Shown: positions 44,236-55,883, counted from the first letter of the stretch. The stretch: 64,000 nucleotides of DNA from Eustoma russellianum (GCA_036186865.1 AP025042.1:39864171-39928170); one strand, 5' to 3'. Translations and numbers: made by a program. Notes: generated by a model not told the origin, from the sequence alone.

Positions 44236-44817
44236 TGTATGTTTGACCAACTGTAACAATATTCTTGAGACGTTTCTGAATGTGGTAAACTGCTGCTTCT
44301 ACAAGCGTGTCTACTTGAAGTTCTGTAGAAACGCCATGACTACATAAATGCCCTGGTATATGTATATTGAGGTGTTTTTGAACGACACTAAATCGTATTT
44401 TTCTGACTGTAAACGACAAACCAAATGGCAATGTACCTGCGAATAGTCTTGTAGTAACCAGTATTCAAGTCAAAATAATTCAGCCACCAAAATAATAGTC
44501 TAACCATGATTCAATCCAGACATACTTGGGTTAGCTGCCTGATCCACCCAAAGGAACCAACAAAATTGCAACTATACGTCCGACTTCCTTTGTGATTATA
44601 GCACATGCAAATGATTCAATCATTCATTGAAGTGGTCTAATCAATGGACTTCTACCATTTATAACGGTTTTAGAAAAACATAATCAGGCAGAGACTAATT
44701 AATAATGCATTAGAACAATAAGCAACTATTCGTATGTTTTAAAATCTAAATGACTTAAAGTCGATTAAAAGAAGTTTGCTATTTTGAATGTCTATTTAGT
44801 ATAACTTGTCTCTCCCT

Positions 44818-44868
44818 CCCCCGGATCCTACAAAAACGCGGAAGCCTAATGCACCGAAAACATCGTTT
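44818..44868 (+). repeat. 3' fragment of Au/SolS-like SINE
   Basis: CCCCGGATCCTACAAAAACG, CGGAAGCCTAATGCACCG and AAAAC match the terminal part of the SINE at 28704-28878. Confidence 0.6.
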
Positions 44869-45130
44869 TAACGAGTGAGTAAAATAGATACCCTGGGGAT
44901 TTTAATGCACAATGATTAGAATGTAAATCAGCAATGAAGAGCTTGGTATATTAGTCAACAGAAAACGATGATCTGTAAACAATTTGTAAGACGAATTCTG
45001 TAAGACTAGGGGGAGATGACAGCATATAAAGCAAAAAACTTGGATGTCATTTCATGCCTACAACGTGGTTCATGCTAACCATATTTTAGAGCCAAAATCA
45101 TAGGATGGCACCACTGACTTTCTCACTTTG

Positions 45131-45232
45131 CTTGGTATCCATTTTGCTATGGTTGTTTACATCCGGCTCCCTCGTATTCTATCATAGGCAGAAGTCTCTA
45201 AAACAATAGGGTAATAATGTCGTTGTTATTGT
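45131..45232 (+). mobile_element. TTG-tailed SINE-like repeat, truncated copy 8
   Basis: GGTTGTTTACATCCGGCTCC, CATAGGCAGAAGTCTCTAAA and the tail GTCGTTGTTATTGTA identify a 5'-truncated copy in forward orientation. Confidence 0.65.
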
Positions 45233-46040
45233 ATTCCTTTCGAGTGTCTGAGTTTTATAGCATTGTTCTCTTTTTTAGACCGTTCTAAAAGTTTTTCGAT
45301 TTTTTTTTGTAATCAACTTATGAACTTGTGCTTAGTTTTAAAATTGTTTTGGAAAACAAACGACGAAAACAATGCATCATTAATGATACGCAAATAATGT
45401 ATCAAAAGCTGAAAAGTGAAAATTAGGCATAATTCTAACTAAGAGATAGTGTGTCAAAAGTTAAAAACAAAAAATAGACATAATTTAATCAACAGATAAT
45501 GTATTATGTGATGTTTGTTATTGTGTAACAAAGTACATCGCAAGTAATTTATCATCTGGAGTAATCATATGAAAAGCATGAACTAATTTAATTCATCATT
45601 TTCTTAATCTACTTTAGAGGTAACATAAGAAATGCAGCAAGTTCTTTAAAAATGACATTATAATTTTTGATTTACATCAGGTACGAAGCTATTTCGAATT
45701 GAAATAATAAATCTCTTAGAATCAAAATATGGCATTTTATGCTATCAGAAATATACCAAGTTAGACATCTGTGAATGCGTCTATTATTTTAACCTTTTTT
45801 GCTTCCAACCACCCGGTCACTAACATTTCCCACTCAAGAAAGAAGGGAAAGAAAACGACCTTTTTCTTCCTTTTTTTTTTTCATCTTTTTTATCTCTTTT
45901 TTTGTCTTCTTTGGTGGATATACGTCATTTTCAGTGGCCCTTAAAAAAATATCTGTTACTTTCCCGTTTATTACTTGATATTTGGTGCCAGATTTAACTA
46001 TTAGGTTATTTCCTCAATTTCTAATATTTGCTTTTGAGAT

Positions 46041-46255
46041 TGTCAGCATAAGGAAAGAGAATATTTTTCCAAATCAAAGGCAAATCAGCAGAAAATCAGC
46101 AAGGCTTAATTTGTGTGATTTGATTGTATCTTCTTTGATTTGCACTAATTGCATAATTATTCCTTTCCCTAAATTGTTCCCCCATTGTACTATTTAAGAG
46201 GCCTTCGGCCAATGATTCTAGTCAAGCAATAAAAAAATGATTTCTTGTTCAAACA
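46041..46255 (+). repeat. 5' LTR of copia element 2
   Basis: 215 bases, TG...CA. It contains a TATA-like TACTATTTAAGAGG near 46188-46201 and AATAAA-like sequence near its end, as expected for an LTR promoter and polyadenylation region. Confidence 0.95.
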
Positions 46256-46351
46256 TGGTATCAGAGCTATGGTATTCCACCTCTGTAATGGGTGAAGTAC
46301 AGTAGCTTCATCACTTACCCAAATAACTTACCTGCACCACCGCTGCGAGCC

Positions 46352-49300
46352 ATGGCCGACCAAACTCTCCAGTCAAGCACCTCTCAGCCTGGGGGGGCAA
46401 CCAATCCAATCAATCCAACACCCACAACCGAAAATCTAAATCTGTCCCAAGTCTTGGACCTTCTGCAAAAATGGGCACCCAGACAAGGCTCAGCCGAAGG
46501 ATCCTCCAACCAGCAGATTTGTCTGCAAGAAAAATTAACCGACAATAATTACACAGTCTGGGCAAGGAAAATGAGCCTTGCCATCGACGGGAGGGGGAGG
46601 CTCAGACACATCACAGCCTCCCCTCCAAAGAAGGACGAACCATCGTATGAACAGTGGAGGCAATCCGACTCCACTGTTCTCACATGGATACTCGAGAACA
46701 TATCACCAGAGATTGTTAATCAATATATCGATTATCCGACTTCGTGGGACTTGTGGAAGGGTATTGAATCCACATATAGCAGTGGAAAAGACCCTCTTCA
46801 AATATATGACTTGATGGTAAAAGCAAATAGTCTAAAACAAGGGTCTCAACCGCTGGAACGTATTTACAGCCAATTACAGGCTGTTTGGAAAGAAATTGAC
46901 AGGAGGCTGCCTAACCCGATGAGATGTCCAGCGGACATGACTGTGTACAACCAACTTCAACAGCAAAATAGGTTGTACCAGTTTTTACAGGCCATTAGCG
47001 ATGAATATGACGATGAGAAGAGAGATATACTCAAAACAGAACCAATGCCTGCAGTAGAGGAGGCTTACGCACAAATCAGACGAGAAGCACAGAGACGACA
47101 GATTATGCACAGTCACAGGGATACATCATCAACAGACCTTGGGAGTGGCCTCCTATCACGCACAGGAAGGCCTAACCCTAAGAAAAACGAGGAGTCCAGA
47201 GGTAGGGGATGGTCAGACCATGGGAAGAATACTTCCCAAAGTTCATCATTCCGTACCGAAGAAGATAAATCTCACCTCAAATGCACTCATTGCGGTGGGA
47301 GCAGGCACACAGCTGAGGGTTGCTTCCAAATAATTGGGTACCCAGATTGGTGGCCTGACACCAGAAAGAGGGGCAAAAGAGGCATAGCCAGCACGGCTGC
47401 GGGCAACCCTGAGGCCACCAGCGCAGACGGCGGCGAAGAGATGGGATTTGGAGGAGCAGCGAGGACGGAGGCATTTGCAGCGAAGGAAGAAAGTGGAACG
47501 GCGCATAAAGGGGAAAGAGGAAATAACAAAGCCCTAATAACCGAAGTGGGCAGCAGCTGTCAAGGTAAAGGGCTTGGGTTGCAATTAAACTCAAGCCCTT
47601 CCTCTTCTTTTTATAAATCCCATTCCCAACCTAAAATGCCTCCGTCCACTTATAAAAATACTGCCTGGTTATTTGATTGCGGTGCAACAGACACAATGTC
47701 GTTTGATATTCGTGATTTTCATTCATGCACAAAAGCCTCCAAAACCAGCATCCAAACTGCAAATGGTGGTTTTTCCCCCGTTGAAGGAAAAGGCAGTGTC
47801 ACTATATCACCATCATTGACACTTCGAAACTGTCTTTATGTCCCCACATTGTCTCATAAATTGCTGTCTATTAGCCATATTACCAGGGAGTTAAATTGTA
47901 CTGTCCTAATGCATCCGACGTTTTGTCTTCTGCAGGATATTCGGACGGGGAAGATAATTGGGCGTGGTTCTGAACGTGGAGGTCTTTACTTTGTCGATGA
48001 GGTGGACCAACACGGTACAGCAATGCTCACTCAGGGGACGACTGATAGACATGCCTGGCTGTGGCACCGCCGCTTGGGTCATCCATCACTAGGGTATTTA
48101 AAAATGTTGTTTCCTCATAAATTTGCTAAACTTACCCAGTTACCCTGTGACACATGTATCCTGGCAAAAAGCCACAAACAGACATATCATCAAAATAATA
48201 CTCAAACCGTAAGTCCTTTTTCTCTTGTTCATTCGGATGTCTGGGGGCCTGCCCCAACACCAAGTAAAAATGGTCTCTTGTATTTTTTATTATTTGTTGA
48301 TGATTGTACCAGGATGACTTGGGTCTACTTTCTTAAGCACAAGTCTGATGTGTTTAATAAATTCCTCAATTTCTACCACTTGATTCAAACCCAGTATCAA
48401 ACCAAAATACAAATTCTCCGTACCGATAATGGGACGGAATTCGTAAACAGGTCATTCCAAGAGTTTTTTCAACTTCACGGACTAGTTCATCAAACCACCT
48501 GTCCAGATACCCCTCAACAAAACGGGGTAGCTGAACGGAAAAACCGGATCTTACTCGAAATTACACGGTCCCTAATGATTGAGTCCAAAGTCCCCACATA
48601 TTTCTGGCCTGAAGCTGTTGCTACTGCAAATTACCTTATCAACAGATTACCCACTAAGATCCTTAAACACAAAACTCCCCTTCATATTCTTAGCCAATAC
48701 CATACAATCCCACTCCATCACACTCTTACACCGCGGGTTTTTGGCTGCACTGTATACGTTCATATACCTAAAGCCCGACGAACAAAATTTGACCCGTGTG
48801 CCCTCCGGTGTGTGTTTGTTGGTTATGGAGTTAATCAAAAGGGATACCGGTGCTTTCACCCCCAAACCCACCGTCTCTATACTACAATGGACTGCGACTT
48901 CCTTGAAACCGAGTACTATTTTCACACCCAACCTCTGAGTCAGGGGGAGAGTTCTCAAGATGACTCACTCGGTTGGTTACACAGTCCAGTTTTGCCCGAG
49001 CCTGTCCCAACAAAGGAAGGAGATTTAGACACCAGGCCAGTTTCTGCCTCCGTTCAGGACGATGTCCAATTATCAACTCCAGCTGAGTATCCTGAGGTAA
49101 GTGAACATCCATCTCATATACCATCTATTGAGTCAGTTGACCAGATTGTGTCTGAAACAGTACCCACAGAGCAAAGATATGTTCTACCACCAAGAAGAAA
49201 CAGAGGGGTACCTCCAGTCAGGTATGAACCCGAGTACACCCCCAAACATTCCAGATACCCTGTGATAACCGCAGATACTGCTAAGGCGCTCCAGACAGAG

Positions 49301-50848
49301 GTATACATAACACAAGTTCCGAGGACGGTAGAGGAAGCTCAACAGGATCCAGAATGGAGAAAGGCAATGGAGGATGAGATGACTGCTCTTGAAAAGAATA
49401 GAACATGGGAAAAAGTTCGTGTGAGTACAGGAAAGAAACCAGTTGGCTGCAGATGGGTGTTTACCTTAAAGCATAGAGCAGATGGGACAATAGAAAGATA
49501 TAAGGCAAGGTTAGTCGCAAAAGGATACACTCAGACCTATGGTATCGACTATTCTGAGACCTTCTCACCAGTAGCGAAGATCGATACGATTAGAGTTCTG
49601 TTCTCTGTCGCAGCTAATCTTGTATGGCCTTTGTACCAGTTGGATGTGAAGAATGCCTTCTTACATGGTGATCTCCAAGAAGAAGTCTACATGGAACCTC
49701 CTCCAGGTTTTGCTAGTGAGTTTCGCAGTGGTGAAGTTTGCAGGTTAAGGAAGGCACTATATGGTTTGAAACAATCCCCGAGAGCCTGGTTTGGGAGATT
49801 CACTGTAGCGATGAAAAAAAATGGATATCGTCAAAGCAACTCAGATCACACACTTTTCTTAAAACGGGATGGAAACCGGATTACTTGTCTTGTTATTTAT
49901 GTGGATGATATGATCATCACGGGGAACGATGAAAACGAGATATCAAATCTGAAACAACAGTTGTCTAAAGAGTTCGAGATGAAAGATCTAGGACTACTGA
50001 GATATTTCTTGGGAATCGAAGTAACAAGATCAGAGGCAGGGATATTCATATCTCAGAAGAAGTATGTTCTTGACCTGTTAGCAGAAACAGGGTTACTCGA
50101 CTGTAAGCCAGCAGATACGCCCATAATGATGAATCATGGATTAAAAATATCTCAGGAAGAGGAAGCGGCAGATCAGGGACAATACCAACGACTGGTAGGA
50201 AAACTCATATACTTGTCTCACACTCGGCCAGACATAGCTTACCCAGTGGGAGTGGTTAGTCAGTTCATGCATAAGCCACAGAAGAGCCATATGGAAGCAG
50301 CATTAAGGATTGTTCGATATTTGAAAGGGACTCCAGGAAGAGGGCTAGAGTTCAAGAGGCATGGGAATCTGGAAATACAAGCCTACACAGATGCTGACTG
50401 GGCAGGAAATCCAAATGATAGGCGGTCAACTTCAGGGTATTTCGCACTAGTTGGTGGGAATTTAGTTACATGGAAAAGCAAGAAACAAAAGGTGGTGGCT
50501 CTGTCTAGTGCAGAAGCAGAGTTCCGAGGAATTGCCCGAGGATTAGCTGAAGTACTATGGTTGAAAAAGTTGACAACGGAATTAGGATATCCTCCAAGGA
50601 CTATACCACGGTTGTTCTGCGACAACAAAGCTGCTATACAGATTTCAGAAAATCCAGTTCAACACGATCGCACGAAGCATGTTGAAGTGGATAGACATTT
50701 TATAAAAGAAAAAATTGAAGGTGGGGTTGTATGTCTTCCGTATGTCAAGTCCGAAGCACAATTGGCCGATATACTCACCAAAGCAGTTTCTAGCGGAAGA
50801 TTTCGTGAAATTTTGAGCAAGTTAAGCATCCAAGATTCGATGACTTAA
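46352..50848 (+). CDS. Ty1/copia Gag-Pol polyprotein (element 2), intact
   Basis: 1498 residues from the ATG at 46352 (context GAGCCATGGCC). The frame is open further upstream, but only a GTG is available there. The zinc knuckle has C311, C314, H319 and C324. The protease reads FDCGATDTMSFD at about 441-452. The integrase HRRLGHPS ... CDTC zinc region lies at about 572-602, with catalytic D629, D692 and E728. The reverse transcriptase has YVDD at 1183-1186, preceded by DVKNAFLHGDL. The RNase H carries TDADWAGNP, LSSAEAEF and VQHDRTKHVEVDRHF. The frame ends with TAA twelve bases before the 3' LTR. No internal stops or frameshifts. It could in principle still be active. Confidence 0.97.
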   Translation: MADQTLQSSTSQPGGATNPINPTPTTENLNLSQVLDLLQKWAPRQGSAEGSSNQQICLQEKLTDNNYTVWARKMSLAIDGRGRLRHITASPPKKDEPSYEQWRQSDSTVLTWILENISPEIVNQYIDYPTSWDLWKGIESTYSSGKDPLQIYDLMVKANSLKQGSQPLERIYSQLQAVWKEIDRRLPNPMRCPADMTVYNQLQQQNRLYQFLQAISDEYDDEKRDILKTEPMPAVEEAYAQIRREAQRRQIMHSHRDTSSTDLGSGLLSRTGRPNPKKNEESRGRGWSDHGKNTSQSSSFRTEEDKSHLKCTHCGGSRHTAEGCFQIIGYPDWWPDTRKRGKRGIASTAAGNPEATSADGGEEMGFGGAARTEAFAAKEESGTAHKGERGNNKALITEVGSSCQGKGLGLQLNSSPSSSFYKSHSQPKMPPSTYKNTAWLFDCGATDTMSFDIRDFHSCTKASKTSIQTANGGFSPVEGKGSVTISPSLTLRNCLYVPTLSHKLLSISHITRELNCTVLMHPTFCLLQDIRTGKIIGRGSERGGLYFVDEVDQHGTAMLTQGTTDRHAWLWHRRLGHPSLGYLKMLFPHKFAKLTQLPCDTCILAKSHKQTYHQNNTQTVSPFSLVHSDVWGPAPTPSKNGLLYFLLFVDDCTRMTWVYFLKHKSDVFNKFLNFYHLIQTQYQTKIQILRTDNGTEFVNRSFQEFFQLHGLVHQTTCPDTPQQNGVAERKNRILLEITRSLMIESKVPTYFWPEAVATANYLINRLPTKILKHKTPLHILSQYHTIPLHHTLTPRVFGCTVYVHIPKARRTKFDPCALRCVFVGYGVNQKGYRCFHPQTHRLYTTMDCDFLETEYYFHTQPLSQGESSQDDSLGWLHSPVLPEPVPTKEGDLDTRPVSASVQDDVQLSTPAEYPEVSEHPSHIPSIESVDQIVSETVPTEQRYVLPPRRNRGVPPVRYEPEYTPKHSRYPVITADTAKALQTEVYITQVPRTVEEAQQDPEWRKAMEDEMTALEKNRTWEKVRVSTGKKPVGCRWVFTLKHRADGTIERYKARLVAKGYTQTYGIDYSETFSPVAKIDTIRVLFSVAANLVWPLYQLDVKNAFLHGDLQEEVYMEPPPGFASEFRSGEVCRLRKALYGLKQSPRAWFGRFTVAMKKNGYRQSNSDHTLFLKRDGNRITCLVIYVDDMIITGNDENEISNLKQQLSKEFEMKDLGLLRYFLGIEVTRSEAGIFISQKKYVLDLLAETGLLDCKPADTPIMMNHGLKISQEEEAADQGQYQRLVGKLIYLSHTRPDIAYPVGVVSQFMHKPQKSHMEAALRIVRYLKGTPGRGLEFKRHGNLEIQAYTDADWAGNPNDRRSTSGYFALVGGNLVTWKSKKQKVVALSSAEAEFRGIARGLAEVLWLKKLTTELGYPPRTIPRLFCDNKAAIQISENPVQHDRTKHVEVDRHFIKEKIEGGVVCLPYVKSEAQLADILTKAVSSGRFREILSKLSIQDSMT

Positions 50849-50860
50849 CTTGAGGGGGAG

Positions 50861-51075
50861 TGTCAGCATAAGGAAAGAGAATATTTTTCCAAATCAAAGG
50901 CAAATCAGCAGAAAATCAGCAAGGCTTAATTTGTGTGATTTGATTGTATCTTCTTTGATTTGCACTAATTGCATAATTATTCCTTTCCCCAAATTGTTCC
51001 CCCATTGTACTATTTAAGAGGCCTTCGGCCAATGATTCTAGTCAAGCAATAAAAAAATGATTTCTTGTTCAAACA
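50861..51075 (+). repeat. 3' LTR of copia element 2
   Basis: 215 bases, one substitution from the 5' LTR, followed by the GAGAT target duplication. Confidence 0.95.
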
Positions 51076-51171
51076 GAGATGAATGAACAATATACGATTG
51101 AGAATTGCAAGGGAGAAAAAATTTATTAATTGTGATAGCCATTTGCATGGTTGACCTTGCTTCATCCTTAC

Positions 51172-51425
51172 ACTACAACAACACCACAACAACAATAATA
51201 TTACTATATTGCTTTAGAGTCTTCCGTCTATAACGGAGTACAGAGGGTCAGATGTACGCAACCATACTCATGTGTTACAAACACACAGATGTTGTTTCCT
51301 GATGATCCATAATGAAAATTGCGTGAAGCTGTATCGATCAACTGCTATGTCTCAATATAAGAAGCGCATTCAATTTAGTGAATCATTTTGTTTTATTCTA
51401 TCATATTCCAAAGTCCAGAAATAGT
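51172..51425 (-). mobile_element. TTG-tailed SINE-like repeat, copy 9 (full length)
   Basis: The CTACAACAACACCACAACAA tail is followed by GAGTCTTCCGTCTATAACGG, GGGTCAGATGTACGCAACC, the GATCAACTGCTATG block and the ATTCTATCATATTCCAAAG head. It lies about 100 bases downstream of copia element 2. Confidence 0.78.
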
Positions 51426-53081
51426 ATGTAACAAACACACAAGGTTGCTCCATCCTTACACTGAAAGCGATTTGCACATTTACCCTTCCCATGGAAAGTT
51501 CATAAGTTTTTTATTTGACCTGATTAATTCCAATGAGTATTTTTCTCCCTTTTGAATAAAACCCTTTTTTATTTTCTCTTATATTTTTCCCTTTTCCTTT
51601 TCTGTCTTGCTTCTATTCACAGACCTTATGGAGCTGACCTTGACATATGCTTTGCAAAGATGGAAATGAACATATTTGGTTACTTCTTTTAATAAAGAAG
51701 TAAACATCTTGAGGGACAATATGATCATGCTGTATCCCATAGAATAAAAACCTTTTTCCTTTCTCTTGTATAAAATATAGAGTAATGTTGTGCACATCAG
51801 ATCACGAAGCGATTCGTCCGTCTCCAAAATCTACGCAAATACAGAAGTCTAATGCATCGAAAATGCTTTTTATTAAAGATATACATCTTACCTTTTAATA
51901 GAGAATAAATCTCTATGATACACGGAATAAACCAAATACATCCTCCACTATCTCATAGAAATAAATACTATAAAAGTGGAAAATCACTAGGGAAAAAAAA
52001 TACAGAAATCACTACTATATGAGAATAAATCATTATAAAAGTGGATAATCTAATCCTTTCACTTGAAAACGTATAAACTTAAAACTTTTTAATATTGGAG
52101 TCTTAGTTTTTTATTTTAGCTCTAACCATTCGAGTTAGGCTTCATTAACGGCATAACAATTATGTGATTATGGTTATAATGCATGATTTGACTTGATAAA
52201 ATTCGACTTAATCATTGTCATTCCAACATGTTATGCTTTCAGATGGACTCGTCCACCTATAAGATAGACTGCCCGCATACGTATTATTGGTTGAGTTTTA
52301 TCATGCGATCAAACCTAATGTATCGATATGAATAATTACTTTTATATTTTTTCTATTTAGACGTAATTATCTCTATAATTTTTTTTTTTGGTTTAAAGTT
52401 CGATATTTAACCTCTCTGTATTTTTTTTGACTCAACTAGAAACAAAAAGGTTGTTAGTCAAAATTAACAAAAAAAATATTACTTTTTAACTTCTTGCGAT
52501 TTGACATTTCTGTCGTTTAAAACATTTTATGAAAGACTAACATAAAAAAAAGTGCAGAAGTTTTTGGATGTTCGAAAAGGGAATGACAGATTGGCGTCAG
52601 TCATACATGACTTTGAACCACATTTTGACCATCTGGTCAACTTTTCGATTATCCAGATGGATTAAAGCGACAAAACCACTAATGACTTAGTTTACAATCT
52701 CGACTTTTATCATATTCATTTTTGAAACACCCCACCCCCAAAAAAACTTTTTTATTATGATTATGTTGTAATGTTCTGATTTGATGAAAGTAATGTGTAG
52801 AGTCAACTTTGGCTGCTCTAATCTTATTTTTTCAATCGTTAATTTTTTCTTTAGTAACAATATCTTACAGATTTTTTTAACATTATATCCTCGAAATGCA
52901 TATATTTTAAATTCTACATATGAGGGTGATAAACTTTCCCATTCAGTTAGAGCAGTTTTTTTACTTTTTTTTTTCCTGTACATGGATGATCTATGGATGC
53001 CATTCACCTAATTTAATGCTTCTTTTCCTGTCAAGCAAAGGAAAAGGAAAAGAAGCCGAAAGAATGTAGTAGGTCAAGAGG

Positions 53082-53261
53082 AGACGGGATCTTCTTACTA
53101 ACTCCATCCTTACCTTATTGTCCACCCCTGTCATGTGACAACAAAGGAATGGTGAGACTAGATGCAGGTGATTCTCATCTAACTTCACAACCTCCATGTT
53201 GTCACATGTCGGACGGTGAGCAGTGGAATGAGAGTGGAGACGGTGAGGAGATCCGGTCCCG
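53082..53261. mobile_element. Mutator-type foldback MITE, 9-bp target duplication
   Basis: GTCAAGAGG flanks both sides (53073-53081 and 53262-53270). The ends AGACGGGATCTTCTTAC and, reverse complemented, CGGGACCGGATCTCCTCAC are imperfect inverted repeats, and the centre folds back through GTTGTCACATG and CATGTGACAAC. Length 180 bases. Confidence 0.82.
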
Positions 53262-53401
53262 GTCAAGAGGCTAGTAGAGGACTTTACCCACAAATATTAT
53301 GATTTGATAATAAAGAGCCCATTTTGCCAATAAATGAGTTTCTTAAGGATAGGAAATTATAGCTATCAACAAGAAAGAATGGAAATTATAGAGAAAAATA
53401 A

Positions 53402-53578
53402 AGTACGTTTCCGGTGCATTAGGTGCTCACGTTTATGTAGGGTCTGGAGAGAGGTTGGATCGCTTCGAAATCTAATGTACACAGCCCTATCTTATACTTT
53501 GTGCAAGAGGTTGTTTCCGCGGTCCGAACCTGTGACCTCAAAGTCACAAAACAGTAACCTTACTAGTTGCTCCAACCA
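53402..53578 (-). mobile_element. tRNA-derived SINE (Au/SolS-like), copy 2
   Basis: Same block order as 28704-28878: on the minus strand GGAGCAACTAGTAAGG (A box), GAGGTCACAGGTTCGGAC (B box), AAACAACCTCTTGCACAAAG and ACCTAATGCACCGGAAACG. Confidence 0.82.
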
Positions 53579-55384
53579 CCGCTTTCATAGAATAGAATGT
53601 AGATATCATTCTAATTTAGCCATTCAACTTCTTTTCCAGTAAACTTTACTTTTTTTAAAAGAAAAAAAAACTATTTAACGCTCCAATTTAACTCAATGTA
53701 AATTTCCATGCACACCAGATGATGAGATGAGCACGTTTTCAGAACAAAATGTATCCAATTTTCATGAAAAGTTTGTTGCTATTAGTGTTTACGAGAAAGG
53801 GAGCCGGGTCTCATCTATCCTATCCCAAAAGGATAGAGGTATTATTCGTATGTTACTTTCTAGATCTTAACGACATCAAACGATAGTTTTTGCTGTCGTT
53901 GAGATATATTGGGTATGGTTGTTGTTGTAGTGTTTACAAGAAAGTAATTGCATCATTAACAATATTATGACTTTGATTTATTTATCTTAATATATAACCA
54001 CGTATCAACGGACCACAGTGTATAAAATAATTTTCATTGATACCACGCATTGCAACATCTATTCTATGAATTTGTCGGTATTGCATTTCATACACACTAA
54101 AATACCTTCTGAGAATTTTATTTACATTACCTTTCAGAGAAAAAAAAAATCTTATTTATGCAAAAGACCTTAATTACATCATTAGTATATGATCACTTTG
54201 ATCTATTTGTCCAAATACTTAACGGTGGATGGTTAAATATTAGGATAAATAGATCAAAGTCGTCACAATTTCGAAATGTGATAATTATGAATGTAAAATA
54301 AATTTTCTATTTTAAGTTGCTTTTCACTATATTTTGAGTGTATCCTTTTTTGTTTTTCACTATATTTTCTCTTGATTTAAAGTCAACAAACGCCAACTAT
54401 ATCCTTATTAAAATAGGGAGCTTTATTTAAATTTTGGTAATCCATCAACATCATTGATCATTTCTGCTATTGACTTTTCGCTCTATGCTTTCAATTGTGT
54501 TACAATAATGCTCCAAAAGAAAATACAAGAAAACAAACAAGAACACAAAGTGGATAATTATATTTGCATTTTTTACTCTACAAACTATACCTGATATATT
54601 CCAATAATAAAAAAATCTATCGCTATATTATGAGAAGAATGAGAGAAAGTTAAACAATACCAGCATTCTAAGAGATATAGAGTTTGTGTTTTTTTACATT
54701 AGTTTCTTATATTCGTTTATATTATTATTGTCAGTTTTCTCTTCGTTGGTGAAAAATTGGACATTGTTTGGTGAAAATTACTAACTACTTCCTTTGCTAT
54801 GATTATGACCATGCTCTAGTTTTTCTCCCCTTGTCTTTCTCTTTTTTCAACTACATTCCTAACAGAAAATGCACATTTTGTCCGTAAGTATTGAGGTCTT
54901 TATGTATTTTGAAGAATTAAAAAAACAAAACCTTCATTAAATAAAAAAAACTTCTTCAAAATCAATAATACGACATTTATTACAAGACTAGAGCCAAACT
55001 ATAAAATGCATCTTAAATAATTGAAAACATAAAACGAAATTTCATTGAAAAAGTAATATCCAGTTCATGAAGCTATAAAGGATCCATGGAGGAAAGCTTG
55101 CATCATTCAATGACTTTAAAAAACTATATATGTGTATTCTCACGCACTAATCGATAAATTTGAATCAAGTCCGTTATTCTCATTTCTCAACTAACTTTCG
55201 ACATAAAATTTTTGATTTATTCTGTACCCTATCAACGTATTGTGGAATGTATATGCCAAGTAAAAACACCTTTCCTCCTTCACCTGGATCGAGCTTATTG
55301 GAAGATACAAATCAAAAAATAAAATGTCTTCTTACATAAGCTTGTCATATACAGAGATATCCAAAAGATATTCACTGCAAACTA

Positions 55385-55530
55385 GAGCAGTATCTCTAAT
55401 TGAGTCGGAAACATTTGATCTAGACTACACTGAAACACCCACACTACGATCGGCTTCGGTTTCGAACCTGCACCATTTGCAGCGCAACACATCACTCGAA
55501 TACAAAGTGTGCTACGTTGAGAAAACGAGT
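55385..55530 (-). mobile_element. tRNA-derived SINE, GTAGCTCAGTTGG family, copy 2 (diverged)
   Basis: GTAGCACACTTTGTATTCG corresponds to the A box and TGCAGGTTCGAAACCG to the B box, then CGATCGTAGTGTGGGTGTTT. It aligns with 4640-4762 but the head is decayed. Confidence 0.55.
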
Positions 55531-55592
55531 TACTTGATTATTTGGTTGGTGATCAGCATTCCTTTCGAATATCGCTTTAAACTGGTGTAATT

Positions 55593-55770
55593 GGGATGAG
55601 ACTTCTCCACCCTTTTTTCTCACTTCTCTCCCCACCGCCTGCCTCCCCCACCCCTTCCCCATATCCCTCTTTCTCTCCATCGCCTCATCTAGACTCACCA
55701 CCTTCTCCTACTGTGACGTGATGGATGATGGAAAGGAGTTGAGGAAAAAAGGGTGAGAAGATCTCATCCC
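55593..55770. mobile_element. Mutator-type foldback MITE, perfect 9-bp target duplication
   Basis: GGTGTAATT flanks both sides (55584-55592 and 55771-55779). The ends GGGATGAGACTTCTCACC-like and, reverse complemented, GGGATGAGATCTTCTCACC form the inverted repeats. 178 bases with pyrimidine-rich and purine-rich halves. Confidence 0.85.
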
Positions 55771-55883
55771 GGTGTAATTGTCTTGGCTCGCGAAAGTTAC
55801 GTGCTAATATTGACTGTTCGTTTGTCTAAAGATAATTTTGAAATTAATTGGTATTCAACGTCTCGATGTCGACTAGGTCTATG

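Larger units (their letters stand above)
42538..46040. other. Intergenic region with LTR remnant and repeats
   Basis: It begins with the promoter side of the dioxygenase gene. 42643-42900 looks like the end of a copia LTR followed by a degraded primer site (AAAATGGTATTAGAAC). Two partial copies of the GGGACAATATTCTCAACA repeat follow (43300-43590 and 43650-43770), then an ATGTATAT microsatellite (44148-44235), a SINE fragment (44818-44868) and a truncated TTG-tailed copy (45131-45232). No gene was recognised. Confidence 0.7.
46041..51075 (+). mobile_element. Complete Ty1/copia retrotransposon 2
   Basis: The element is 5035 bases. LTRs of 215 bases at 46041-46255 and 50861-51075 begin TGTCAGCATAAG and end TTCAAACA. 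They differ at one base (T at 46170, C at 50990). The target duplication is GAGAT (46036-46040 and 51076-51080). The primer site TGGTATCAGAGC starts at 46256 and the polypurine tract TTGAGGGGGAG ends at 50860. One open polyprotein lies between. It is related to element 1 in protein sequence but has different LTRs, so it belongs to a different family of the same lineage. Confidence 0.97.

Noticed and set aside
44102..44431. Open frames on both strands
   Set aside because: Produced by the ATGTATAT microsatellite.
46292..46351. Upstream extension of the second polyprotein
   Set aside because: Only a GTG is available at 46292. The ATG at 46352 has good context and gives the usual Gag start.
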